From positions 5,534,091 through 5,598,090 of the forward strand of contig NC_061064.1 of NCBI RefSeq assembly GCF_021917145.1: 64,000 nt of DNA, written 5' to 3'. The notes under the pieces are model-generated. The model saw nothing but the letters and a program-made list of their open reading frames with translations. It ran no database searches and had not been told where the DNA came from. Positions 52,096 to 63,459 of the stretch are shown piece by piece. Source of the DNA: Hypomesus transpacificus (Eukaryota; Chordata; Actinopteri; Osmeriformes; Osmeridae). A program made the translations under genes and the position numbers. Each line of letters opens with the position of its first letter. Within the stretch, counting starts at the first letter, position 1.

Positions 52096-53755
52096 TTTTA
52101 TTCATTTATTTTTTTTACGTCTCCAATGTAGTGTTATTGGAAGATAAGATGACAAAAGGCACAAATTCACAGTAAAAGAAACAAAACAAGTGACAAATCA
52201 GGGAGTGTCAGAGGAAACAAAAAGTAAAAAAACGAAAAAGTTTCAAGGAAAAAACAAAGGTTTGGGGTTCTGACGTCATTGGTTCGGTTTTCCGATGACA
52301 AATTGAGGATTCTAACAACGAGATATCTAGGATCTTGTCTCTTTCAACCATGATCTCTCACTGTTTTTGTAAAAGTACTCTAGCTAGCTAGCTCTTCCAG
52401 GAGTAGGCTACATCCTTACACCCTCATGCTTCACCCAACCACACTAGATTCAAATACAGTCGGGTTACCATTCCCTTGTCCTGTCATAGAGGGGGGAGAG
52501 GGGGGGGGGGCAACGAACTGACTGGAGGTCAGTGTGTAGGTCCAACTTCCACCCCCCACCCCCGACCAACTCGCTGCTGCGAGTTGTCACGGACAGACAG
52601 GCTGCTATACTTCCTGTCTGCGAGAGATGGCTGTGGTTTAGAGACTAACAACAGAGGTACGACAACATTCAGAACCAAAATATATTTATACACTGTCCTG
52701 CCAACGAGGGGAGGTGAGAGAGGGAGGAAGGGAGCAGGAGGAGGAAAGAAACTGTTTCTTTGTGTTTTTCTTTTTGACTATGCGGGTCATCTACAGTATA
52801 ATGTGCTACACATAGACCCTTCTCTTCACCCCTCTATTTCCGTTTCCCACTGCACCATGGTCAAGACAGCCTCCAGAGACCACACAAAGATGCCTGTGTT
52901 TTTTCCAAATATATTTTCATCTTTCAATATTGTTTAAGTCTTTATTTGCTTTGCCGTCATATTAAAAGGGCTCAAAATAGCCACCGTAACGTCTCATCGG
53001 GTATTAACCCCTTCTATTTTCATTCAGACTGAATTAATCACATTCTGCCTGTTTGCCAGCTTATCTTTCAACAGAGGTAGAGCGTCAACTAATACTCCTT
53101 CCTGGCTCCTTCACAATAAGAGTCCTGGCATATTATTCAACCTAGGCTCGATGTGGACTATCTAAGATTAAGGATCTAGCGACGACATTCAGGGGGGGAG
53201 ATTGGTGTGCTGTTGGTTTGGCAGGACAGTCTGACCTATATATATGTGTTCATCTACATAAATTTATATACTATATACAATCTGAGTACATCCAGTATAC
53301 AGCCACACGCCTCCAATGTTCTGCTGGGAGCCCACTCACATCATCACAGAAACAAAGTCCGATAGAGGATAGAGCGAAAGATGGAGAGAAAGGAGTTGGG
53401 TTACCAAGACTAGAGAAATATACAGTTTTAACAGTGTGGGAGATACTTAGAGGTAAGGAATACGAGATGATGATTTCAAAAGAAGGGAAGGAGTTGCAGA
53501 CATGGATGGGTTTTGTAGTTCCTGTGCCCCGATGTCAGAACTACAGTACACTGCTCCTCCGTCCTTCCCCCTGATACATACCCCTCCCCTCCCTCCACAT
53601 AGTAAAATATTGTTCCGATACATTTACGTCAAACACACACACATACACACACGTTCACCACTACAAGATGCAAGTTTAGAACTCAAACTGCCAAAAACTG
53701 GAGTCCGATAAGAGAGAGGATCCAGGAACAGAATGAGAACCAGTACCAATTTAGT

Positions 53756-53804
<49 letters not shown>

Positions 53805-54984
53805 TTCTCTCCGCAGCATGGTTCTGGTTCACACACAAATAGGGGAAAAGAGAGATGGCTGGCTAAATGAATGGAGGATGAAGAGGAGGAGAGAGAGGAA
53901 GAGAGGGAATTATTGCTATTACTGGATAAGGGCTTTTATCCATCAAAAGGAGAGGATGGATAGATGCAAAGGGGGAGGGGGGGGGGCATATATTTGTTAC
54001 ATAACGGGAGCCAGGAGTTTTTCCCTGGGAACATGTGATGACAGGGTAAAACTTCTGGCCTGGTGCAGAGTTGAGGATTCACAGGAGGATTCGCCACTAA
54101 GAGCCATGGCCCTGTAATCTAAACAACTCCACATGTCTGAGTAAGAATGATCATTATTGCACTTCAAATTACCCCACCTGTTAAATTGTTATCCAAACAT
54201 ACCCATGCACACACACTCAGACATACACATACAGAAGTTGACTGGTAACCGGAAAGACGGTAGCAATGTAGTAACTTACAATCACTTCCGACAACTCCAT
54301 CCTCAGCACTACAATTATTTCCATACAGTACACTCACACACAGCCAAACCCACACACATAACCCAAACGTATACATACAAATGATACTAACCCTTGTAAT
54401 TTACTGTCATTGGAGGCGGTTATGGTGAAGGTGAAGGGGAAGAGAGATAGTGACAGAGACAGAAAGAGAAAGAAACAGAAAGACAGAGAGAGGAAGCGAC
54501 AGAGAGGGAGAGACAAAGAGTAAGAGAGACAGAAAGAGAGCGAGAGGAGGAGAGAGAGACAGAGTGTGTATCGGGGTCGTCGGTTCACTTGAGGACGGGA
54601 AGAAGACACCTAACCGATTACAGCATGTTGAAGACAGGAGGCGGGGCGGACGAGAAAATGCGAAAGGAACCAGAAAACAAAAAGAAAAACAAACAAAAAC
54701 AGCCACGACAAGATCAAAACGTAACACTGAGCAGATCAAACATCATCTACAGACACACAAACTTACGGACAAAGGAAAATCATTGAAAAACCCTGTTTTA
54801 TACAACCTCGATACAATGACTCTGCTTGCTCCCACTGTATGCACTTCCTATGTACACACCTGCGTGTTTTCGTAAATAGAAATAAATCCTAAAAATCGCA
54901 TCTCTGTCGAGAAGGGATTCTGCGAGTGGACTGACTGGCGGATATCTTATCGAGACCTGGTTGAGGGGTTGGGGGGTTGGGGCG
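52096..54984 (-). other. Presumed long 3' UTR of the gene ending at 54985
   Basis: The only coding sequence near is the terminal exon at 54985-55164. A minus-strand AATAAA (plus-strand TTTATT) near 52096-52101 would give a 3' UTR of about 2.9 kb. The stretch includes (CT)n at 53757-53808 and purine-rich repeats at 54430-54560. Confidence 0.4.
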
Positions 54985-55164
54985 TCAGAGCTGCAGTCTG
55001 CTGGATGGCAGGTAGGGGGCATTGGGCACTCCGGTAATGTAATCGACTGCACCAATCGGGGTGAGGTGGTGGGAGGGGTTAGGCTGACCAAGAGACACGA
55101 TGCTGTGCCAGTAGAGGGGGAAGGGAGGGGAGAATCCGCTGGTGTATGGGTCGACAGGTCTGAT
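54985..55164 (-). CDS. Terminal coding exon of an unidentified gene
   Basis: After a strong acceptor (TTTTTGTCTCTCTCAG) a phase-0 frame of 59 codons runs to a TGA. Codons have C or G in the third position far more often than in other frames, as expected for a real exon. The peptide is Pro/Tyr/His-rich (DPYTSGFSPPFPLYWHSIVS and later GVPNAPYLPSSRLQL at the end). I do not recognise it; it does not match the C-termini of PITPNA or SLC43A2 as I recall them. Upstream exons are presumably in or beyond the N gap. An open stretch next to the gap (55356-55411) ends in a donor, but its phase does not fit this exon. Confidence 0.55.
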   Translation of the reverse strand: MRPVDPYTSGFSPPFPLYWHSIVSLGQPNPSHHLTPIGAVDYITGVPNAPYLPSSRLQL

Positions 55165-55411
55165 CTGAGAGAGACAAAAACAGAGGGAGAGAGCCGGAGG
55201 GAGAGAGAGAGAAAGAGAGGGTGAAGATTACAATCACATGTTCCCACGTAGGCAATAGAGCAATCCTCCTGGACCCAACATAAGGAAATGAACGGTCCAT
55301 TGACCGGCAGGGTCTACCGAACTGCCACACGGACGGACGTGCCCCTCCCCACCAGGTGTTTACCAGATGAGCGGCAGTGTGGACAGTCCAATCACAGCCT
55401 CCTCAGTCCTC

Positions 55412-55511
55412 NNNNNNNNNNNNNNNNNNNNNNNNNNNNNNNNNNNNNNNNNNNNNNNNNNNNNNNNNNNNNNNNNNNNNNNNNNNNNNNNNNNNNNNNN
55501 NNNNNNNNNNN
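55412..55511. other. Assembly gap (100 Ns)
   Basis: Exactly 100 Ns, the usual placeholder for a gap of unknown size. The order and distance across it are not certain. Confidence 0.99.
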
Positions 55512-56645
55512 TTACAGTGGATTCCTTCTCTGGGGTTTTGAACACCTACACAGATGACCTTTGTTAGAGGCTGTCTGAGAACAGTGCTTCCCTTTTCTGC
55601 TATCTCTTCAATCTGTTACAGACTATTTGCATTTCATGATTTAGACAATAAAGATCGATTTCAAAGAGCGTCACAGAGAACTATCCCGGGAGCTAATCAA
55701 AAGAGTAAAGAGTTTCGAGTAAGAAAGGGTGCCAGAAGTTACCGAGCAAAGACTGACTAACACATCACATTAGTCAGAAGTGAGAAGGAGAAAGAGGAAT
55801 GGGGTCTTTCTAAAAAGGGCCAGCAGATCTGGTTTCCCTGACCTCACTGAGTCATTGCACGCTCACATGCCTTGCCTACACACTTTTGATGAGCCAGCTG
55901 TACAAAGTGCTCCGGCCGTTCCGCTGACTAGGACAATGACATTTCCTCCCCTGCTCTGCAGCCACGCAAAGCCTTCTGGGACATCTGAACTGGCTTTGTG
56001 GCCTTGCACATTTGGGGCAAGGAGATGTGATCTGCAACTGACGTTAGGGCCGGTCATGTGACCCATGCATCTCGGTGGAATCCCTCCCTTTATCAGTTCT
56101 TTCCTCCCTCCCCCCAACCCCTCGCTCCATTCCTCTTTATCTCTCCATCTTCCCTGCTCTCACATGCACTCTCTCGCTCTCTCTCTCTATCCAGGTTTAT
56201 CAGTAGACTTTAAACCACATTATTACCTGTAATTAAACTCCCTCTCTCCCGCTCCCTGATTATCTCTCTCTCTCTCCACATGCACCAGAGGAGCTGAGAG
56301 TGCCACAGGCCTGTTACATCATCACAGAGGGACAAAGTGTGGGTTTGGGTGCCCTGAACTTGGAGGAAAACCGTGGAGCCTAGAGTCCAGAGGGTCGAGC
56401 TAATGTAGTGTGACCTGTACTTTCTGGTCGGAGGAAGCTACTGGCAGGGGCAATGACCACATTCTCCGACCTTTCGGTAAATCTATTGCTTGGGTCAGTT
56501 ATTTATGACATCATCAGAGTGAGACGTGTGAGTGGGGTGTGGGTGTCCCGAGAGAAGAAAGCGAGACATGGGAAACCGGGCCTAGAGTGGGGATAAGCTA
56601 CCTATTGGACAGCAGAGTGAGAGGGCAAGCAGCCGTTTGATCAGG
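55512..56645. other. Intergenic or intronic DNA after the gap
   Basis: No exon is recognised. If slc43a2 runs leftward from 58475 this is probably its first intron. Confidence 0.45.
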
Positions 56646-56647
56646 TG

Positions 56648-57105
56648 TCTGGTGAGAGAGCGCTGTCTGGTGAGAGAGCGCTGTCTGGTGAGAGAGCGCT
56701 GTCTGGTGAGAGAGCGCTGTCTGGTGAGAGAGCACTCTCTGGTGCGAGAGCATTGTCTGGTGGGAGAGCACTGTCTGGTGCGAGAGCACTGTCTGGTGGG
56801 AGAGCACTGTCTGGTGAGAGAGCACTGTCTGGTGAGAGAGCACTGTCTGGTGCGAGAGCACTGTCTGGTGTGAGAGCACTGTCTGGTGGGAGAGCACTGT
56901 CTGGTGAGAGAGCACTGTCTGGTGAGAGAGCACTGTCTGGTGAGAGAGCACTGTCTGGTGAGAGAGCACTGTCTGGTGAGAGAGCACTGTCTGGTGAGAG
57001 AGCACTGTCTGGTGAGAGAGCACTGTCTGGTGAGAGAGCACTGTCTGGTGAGAGAGCACTGTCTGGTGAGAGAGCGCTGTCTGGTGAGAGAGCACTGTCT
57101 GGTGA
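56648..57105 (+). repeat. 18-bp minisatellite, about 25 copies
   Basis: Unit TCTGGTGAGAGAGCACTG, with variants (GCGCTG, GGGAGA, GCGAGA, TGTGAG) clustered in the left half and a homogeneous block from about 56895 to 57070. The period is a multiple of three, so five of the six frames stay open and give spurious repeat proteins. Confidence 0.97.
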
Positions 57106-58315
57106 ACTCAGTGTCTGCATACAGAGACCTCAGCTGGAACTCTGGGCACCTTCCAAACCCCACTTAGGGAGGAGAAAGAATATGCCCAACTTTCTTGTCT
57201 TTATTGTCTTGTTTCATTCCCTCGTCCTCTCTCTCTCTCTCTCTCTCTCTAAAACACGCACACACTCTCTTGACCTGTTCTGACTAGGGCCTTTGTGCAT
57301 ATCAGTCCCACCTTTGTGCTGAAGTGGGTTCTTACCATTAGCGGAACAAAGCCAGGGAAGGAAGAGAAGAAGAGGGGGAAAGAGAGAAAGAGAGAGAGAG
57401 ATACAGGGAGGAAGGACGGGGTGGTGATAAGGGGAGAGTGGTTGGAAGTCTCAAAGTGCTCAGACAGACAATAACAACCCCCCCCCCAACCCCCACCCTT
57501 CAGAAAACCAATAGCTCATCAATTAATGTATCTTATCTATGAACCCAACAGTCGTTCGATCAGTTCCCTGTCTGTGGAGTGGAAAGTTACCTCCTATCTG
57601 GCGGAGTGGGAAATCCATTCAATTAGTGCTAAGGTTGGAAGGTTGGGTAACCAGGCCTGTGGAAAAATCCCATACAGTAGGAGCTTCACATGTCGAACCT
57701 TGTGTTTTCTAGCCCCCTCTCTCTCTCCCTCTTTCTCTCCCTCTCTCTCCATCCCTCACTCTGCCAGAATGAAGCACACAAACACCCCTGAGGTGATTTA
57801 GCTGGTCTAATTTACCCTCCTGTGGGTCATTCCTTCATGTTCTAGTGAGGCCTCCAGAGAGCGGCTCGGGCAGGCTGCTATTCTTCCCCAGAGAAAGGGC
57901 GAGGGGTTGAAAGCCGGGGTACAGTTACGGGGGGACCCGGACGGGCCTCCGGTCGTCGAGAGACAAAGCACCCCAGGCATCCCTGTGAGAACCCAGTCTG
58001 AGGCTGTCCTTAGTCCCTCCTCTTCTTTGTTCCGTACCTACCACTCCTCTCTCCCTCACACACACTTCCCCACACAACTCCCCCCCCTCCCCCCCGCCCC
58101 CACCCCCCCTCCCCAGTCCATCACATTGTTGGGCCCTGATACATTCAAGGAGGGGTCAGTGGACACAGCCCCCTCAACCCCCGACCGAAAAGTTCTCCGC
58201 CATCTACGGCTGTCTACACCCCACCCCCCCACCCGAAGCTACACCGTGAGTCTCCTCGGTCTAAAGCGGTTCCACTTGCTGCAGTATCGAGTAGCCGCGG
58301 CGGTTGAGGTCTTAC
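57106..58315 (-). other. Probable slc43a2 intron 1
   Basis: No exon is recognised. The stretch is pyrimidine-rich, with poly-C and CCCCACC tracts near 57478-57497 and 58080-58115. Confidence 0.45.
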
Positions 58316-58475
58316 CTTCCTCGGTGCACATGTAGGAGTAGAAGCCCTCGGACTTGAGCATGATGAGCAGGGAGCCCCAGCCCAGCAGCACAGCCGAGAA
58401 GAGTAGGTTCTCTATGATGGCCGTCACCGCCATCCACCAGCGCCTGGCGAAGGCCGTGGTCAGGGTAGGAGCCAT
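58316..58475 (-). CDS. slc43a2: First coding exon of SLC43A2 (LAT4 amino-acid transporter)
   Basis: The exon encodes 53 residues plus one base, then a GTAAGA donor. [20 protein letters not shown] and [20 protein letters not shown] match the N-terminus and first membrane helix of human SLC43A2 almost exactly. SLC43A2 is a facilitative transporter for branched-chain amino acids and phenylalanine. The exon continues upstream as 5' UTR to an acceptor near 58667, and a further 5' UTR exon ends with a donor near 59440. The remaining exons should lie at lower coordinates, but none is found between here and the N gap nor convincingly beyond it. slc43a1 has a different N-terminus in memory but is not fully excluded. 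Confidence 0.87.
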
Positions 58476-59441
58476 GGTTGCAGCTCGGGAGCGGCAGCAG
58501 AGGGGTGCTTGCGGGGTGGGTGCAGGAGATGAGAGGGCTGGAGGTGGGGGGGTGGGGGGCAGAGGTAGGCTGAGAGGGGGTGCCGGGTGGAGTGAGCAGC
58601 GGCGAGACGAAAGTGCTGAACGCGTCTTTTTCCGTCGAGGGAGTCTTGAGATATTTCACCGACCTGTGGAGGGACAGCAACATAGACAGAGAAATGGGGG
58701 AGAAGAGTGGGTTGTTCACTGGGAAGGTATTTAAAAGACCAGTGCAGAACATCTAAATGACCGGGTATTTTATAGACCTTTGACAGATGGCCTGTGTCTG
58801 TCTTGTTGTTTTATGATTGGTGCCCCAACTCTCACAGACCATTACCCTATTGTCATTAGAGACAATCGGACCATTTAAACTAGACATGGCATCACGAGCA
58901 GAATAGCGAGCTCCTAGTCATATATTAACGTTTTTGAAGTGTATTTTCCACGGTTATGTCATAGCCTATAAACCCATAAACTAATTGCTGAAGAGGCAAC
59001 CGTGCGTCTTGTAAACTGGTTCAAGTCGGAGTGACCGGCCGGTCCTTCTCATCTACCCTCCACACAAGGCCTCTGTCTTTCACACAGACCCACTGAACCG
59101 CAAGTTTTTCCTGCAATTACCCGGGAAACATAATAGCGCATCTAGAGGCAAACGCTCACAGTCAACTGCTGTGTCTGTTTCTCACACACAGACTCCGGAC
59201 ACACACATCTATCATACTATAACATTGACCGCTCTATTGACTCCTCCAATCACCATTCGGGGACTTGAAAAAAGTCCATGGGCTGAACTCTAACTACAAA
59301 GTTTCATTCATTCATAACAGGTTTTTGAAAACTATCATTAATACCCTATGGAGATTTTATAGAAAGAAAACATCGCTTTAATACCTATCAGACAAACGTC
59401 AGTTGTTAAAGCAATGTAATAGTGTTAAAAGCCTACCTGTG

Positions 59442-59560
59442 AAATTGAAGACGAACATCGACGGTTGAGGTTCTTTCCCTTTCGAGATTTGTCTAGAGCG
59501 ACATCACTTGAAACTGCCCGCTTTGCATCAATACTCAGAGGCAGTTGAGCGTAATTTTAT
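59442..59560 (-). promoter_or_regulatory. Probable slc43a2 5' UTR exon and promoter side
   Basis: A minus-strand donor (CACAG-GTAGGC) at about 59440 closes a non-coding exon. The boundary with the promoter is not visible; CCAAT-type words occur near 59630. Confidence 0.35.
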
Positions 59561-60863
59561 ACAGACCGATTCCTAGCTCATGGAATATTCCTATTTGCCT
59601 ATTGGCTCTTCAGTGTCCTGGAACTTGCTACGACCAATCAACACTCACTCCAACTCGTTTGTGGGCAGTCAAACGCGCCCCCGGGGACCCAAGCGCACAC
59701 TCCAGCTGAAACCGCTTCTGGCCTCCTCTCACTCCTTCTCTTCTCCCTGTTTCCCATTCCTCAGCATTAGCCTACCTGTTGAACTATTTAGGGAACATAA
59801 CGGCCACAAGATAAAGTCACTTCCACCGGACGTTTTGTATTCAAGATTAATCTAAAACAAATATTGCGAGTCATAATGAGCAGTTGATCAACTCAGAAAC
59901 GGAGATGTGAGGGGAATGTCTATGATTACCAGTGTACTCTGATTGTCAGCAACAAAATGTTGTTTGCGGGTTTGAATGTTTGGATACGGTTTCATTGCGG
60001 AGACTTTTATGAGATTTAGGTCTCGATGTGCTAGGGCCCCACAGAGCCCCACGGCCACATTAATGTCAGTCTCGGTTCGCAGACAATTTTGTTTGTTTCG
60101 AATATGATAAGATAAGCTGTACTCCAAATGGTCAACATCTGGTGCAACACAAACAGCTTGGTTGAGACATCTAAACTATTGAGCATCCACAGTCTAATCC
60201 AATGTCTGCATATAGTCTAGTAGCGCCTTTGACACGTGTAGATTGAACTAGTTCTTTGTTGAGGCTATAGGAGTCTCAATCTGCTATTTTTCTCAAGTGC
60301 GCGCTACCTCTGCACGTGCAGGTGAACGTCGTTCTCGCCGGTGTGCGTACCGGCTATAACAGACAGTGACCGAGGGACACTAGACGGTCGCCATGGTAAT
60401 GCCAAATGCCGTGAACGTGCGAGAGCCACCTGTTATTAGGTCATTACTCCCGTGAGACTTGGAGCTCACGGTCAGCTTGTGCATGCCATCATCAGAGTGT
60501 TTTTAACAAGTGGGTGGCTGCACGCGCACATACACTACTACCAGGCTGGCAGGTGACAATAAACGAATCATAAATATTCATAAATAATACCATAGGCTAA
60601 TCATAAATAGATGGCAAATATTTCTCATATTAAACTCTTCCTGGCTCATTGGAGCTATATTATTCTCCCGGGGTTTGGAAGTTCTCAAAGCTGTGGAGGG
60701 AAGCGAGCTGTATGGCCTATTTCAGAATAATGCAGTTAACACTTACTGATTAATGTTCGACAAAAGAACAGTCCACATCTTTAGTTTTTAAATGGATCTT
60801 TTGATCATGGCTTTAATCACTGATGATTAACACTGTAGCTTAATCTTTATAAATCACGGCGGC
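59561..60863. other. Intergenic region
   Basis: No gene or repeat family is recognised. Confidence 0.5.
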
Positions 60864-61404
60864 TTCACTTCTTTAACAAAGGACAGCAACAGCAACAGGC
60901 GAATGTATTTGGGTTATTTTGTAGTAAAATATAGTTGGATTAAGTAGCCTGCTGCGGAAACTTGGAACAAATTGGATTTATCTCCGAACGATTTGAACTG
61001 TTATAACAAACTGCAAGGAACCTTCAATTGCTGTGAAACTTTAGCGCCACCACAAGGTTGAGTAAGTTGTGTGAACAGTGAGGAGCACCCAAGGCTGCGC
61101 GCCATAATGACCGACTCACAGACAAGTGATGAACAAGTAATTTTATTGCACTTTAGAAATGACCATATAAAATACGCATACAGCTTAAGCCTAGGAATCA
61201 TGTGAAACACTGTCAGAATGTGCATCCATGTACATTCTTCACAACTGAATTGATTGAATAATGAACTTAACTAGAAAGTGCATTTCCTGCATGCGTTGGA
61301 ATGCTGAAAGCTGAAAGCTGAAATAAATTTTAAAATATTGAAAAAAGTTGACCAGATATCAAAGGTGATTTTTTAAAAATAGTTTGGGGTTTTGTCAACA
61401 TTTT
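60864..61404 (+). repeat. Direct repeat, first copy (541 bp or more)
   Basis: This segment recurs at 63460-64000, 2596 bases further on, with no difference found by eye. The second copy is cut by the window end, so the true length is unknown. Confidence 0.93.
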
Positions 61405-61828
61405 AAATGTTGGCTGTACCTGAAAGATTGAGGAAGAAGAAGGATTTGAAAGTTGAAGTTTAAGAGGATTTGAAAATATTATGAATATTGATTTATATTA
61501 ATTCAAGCATAAGAGGTAGAAGGCTTAGAGGTCACAGCTGGTGACCCCTGAAACTGCTGATTTTTTTGATAGCTGAACGGTTTTAATGGCTGAAAATTTG
61601 AAAAGGCACTGAAAGGTGCTACGGAAAAATAGAATTAAAAAATGAAATTGATAAAGATTCGAAGAACAATAGTTCCAATCCTAAAGCAGCATTCCAACAT
61701 TTATGTATCTTCACTCACCATTCTACAATATTGTATAATTGTAAGAATTGATTGGTTTGACAGTGTTGATTATATATGCTTGCTTGCTACACAAACAAAT
61801 ACAGTAGTATGCAATCGAATAAGATGTA

Positions 61829-62553
61829 CAGTGCCTATAGAACGTGCCCTCTTGAACATTCTAGCATTTTGTTGACTTCCAACATTTTTGTTGTATTCAC
61901 ACAGCATACTCCACGCTATACAAATGACATATTCAAAATACAAAAGTGGTAGGCCTATTCAAATTTGTCTCCAAACGCCCGAGTTAATGCGTGATGGCAG
62001 CAATTACAGCTGTGAGTCTGATGGGCTGAATCTTGAGTGATGACTTCTGTCATTTCACAACACCTTAGAGGCTAGATATGTGTGCTGTGCACACATTCAC
62101 CGTTCTGGCCATAGAAACTTGTAGCTTTTTTGTTGTTACCTAGTTTCCAATGGCCTTGTCTTTGATCAAATCAGTCTCATTCTTTCTCGGTCAACCCATT
62201 TAGGGAGACAGCCTGATTTACAAAGGTTTTCTTGACCATGCTTTGTTTTTCATACCTATCTGCTGATAGGAACTTGTCCACAACATTGTTCTCTTGAACA
62301 TTTCATGGTGCTCATGGTTGAATGTATCCATTAAAATGCACTACCCTGCTCAGAAACTGCAGAATTGATCCTGAAATCTATGTAACACAGGTGTGTGTGA
62401 TTTTAAAGGTAATTGGTTGCACTTAAAATTGGATCTTTTTAATGACTTAACTTGTGCTACTACTTCTATTGTAGTAATACTAATAATAATAACAACTTTT
62501 ATTTCAGGCAATGAAACTTTTTGAAAATGGGGTTAGAGATGCTATAGGCACTG
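61829..62553. mobile_element. Tc1/mariner-like non-autonomous element
   Basis: Ends CAGTGCCTATAG and its inverse complement, flanked by TA on both sides. Inner words such as GCAATTACAGCTGTGAGTCT resemble CAGTGCC-type Tc1/mariner elements known from salmonids and other fishes. No transposase frame is present. Confidence 0.78.
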
Positions 62554-62863
62554 TACATTCAAAGTTGTCACCCTTGTACAGTGCTAATTTCAACACACAG
62601 ACAAACACTAAAGTTCCAAGTGGCTAGTACAACACAGTCCCAACCAGTCCCAGTGCTAGGCACAAAAGCAACGTAGCTATGGAACTAAAGCACCCTGTGT
62701 GGAGAAGGGAAGGAATGAAGAAATGAAGAAAGTAGAGTCAGTTCAGATTAATTACAAGTTTTTATCAGTGATAATTTAACATGATAAACTTTGACTTTAT
62801 CATTATTCCGCATAAACTTCATGTTTATTCAATAAAACCTTTATTGATACAAACAAAAAATCT

Positions 62864-63136
62864 AACCTTGAGAGGAGTTTGCTGGAAGAAAGAAAAAATA
62901 AGTTAGGCATTAGAGGAGGCTAGTGAGTTATAACAAACAAGCCGAGTGACACACACACACACATACACACACACACACACACCTCTGATAGTAAAGGTGG
63001 TCTCCATGCCAGCGTGGATATGATTTGAAACGTGACAGTGTAGCAGCCACGTTCCAGGGTTACCGGCTACCATCTCGATGGTCTGGAACGTTCCTGGGAA
63101 CAGGTCAAACACGTCTGCACGGTGGACGTGGTCCGT
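62864..63136 (-). CDS. C-terminal exons of a ceruloplasmin/hephaestin-like multicopper oxidase
   Basis: The exon 63136-62983 starts in phase 0 and ends in phase 1. It encodes [20 protein letters not shown] and then [18 protein letters not shown], the last copper-binding motif of vertebrate ferroxidases (HCH...H....M, with the Cys, His and Met of a type-1 site and His of the trinuclear cluster). The next exon would begin at 62866 and supply a stop as its second codon, followed by AATAAA at 62840-62845 (-). The protein would therefore end just after the motif, with no membrane anchor, which favours secreted ceruloplasmin over hephaestin. Hephaestin-like features (MVAGNPGTW) leave this open. Upstream exons lie beyond the window. 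Confidence 0.82.
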
Positions 63137-63459
63137 CTGACACACACACACAAACAAAAGACACACAAAGACACGCATACACGCACGTATGCGGACAGAT
63201 GCATGCACACACACAGACATCGACACATGCACGCACACAAGAGAAGAACAGAGAGAAGAGCAACAAGAGAGAAAAATACCAGGATGGAGGGAGGGAGGAA
63301 AGGAAGGAACACAGTAGGGGGGGTTAGACAGACCTAATCAAACCATGAAGCTCTGTGCCTTAAAGGGCTGACTTCATGCTCCTTCAGTGTTCTATCCATG
63401 AAGGAAGAGGGTTAACATGATGGGAACTGTAGTCTAGGAAAGTGCACGTCCCTTCTGTG

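Noticed and set aside
54798-55247. 149-codon Ser/Pro-rich minus frame
   Set aside because: It overlaps the terminal exon 54985-55164 in another frame; the phase-0 frame has the stronger coding signature.
56648-57105. CRISPR-like regular repeats
   Set aside because: Units are contiguous 18-mers with no spacers, in vertebrate nuclear DNA.
56582-57283. Repeat proteins on both strands (SGERAL-, RQCSLT-, SPDSAL-type)
   Set aside because: The 18-bp minisatellite has a period divisible by three, so frames stay open by chance; no splice or start context supports a gene.
58354-58734. 126-codon plus-strand frame
   Set aside because: Antisense of the slc43a2 first exon and its 5' UTR.
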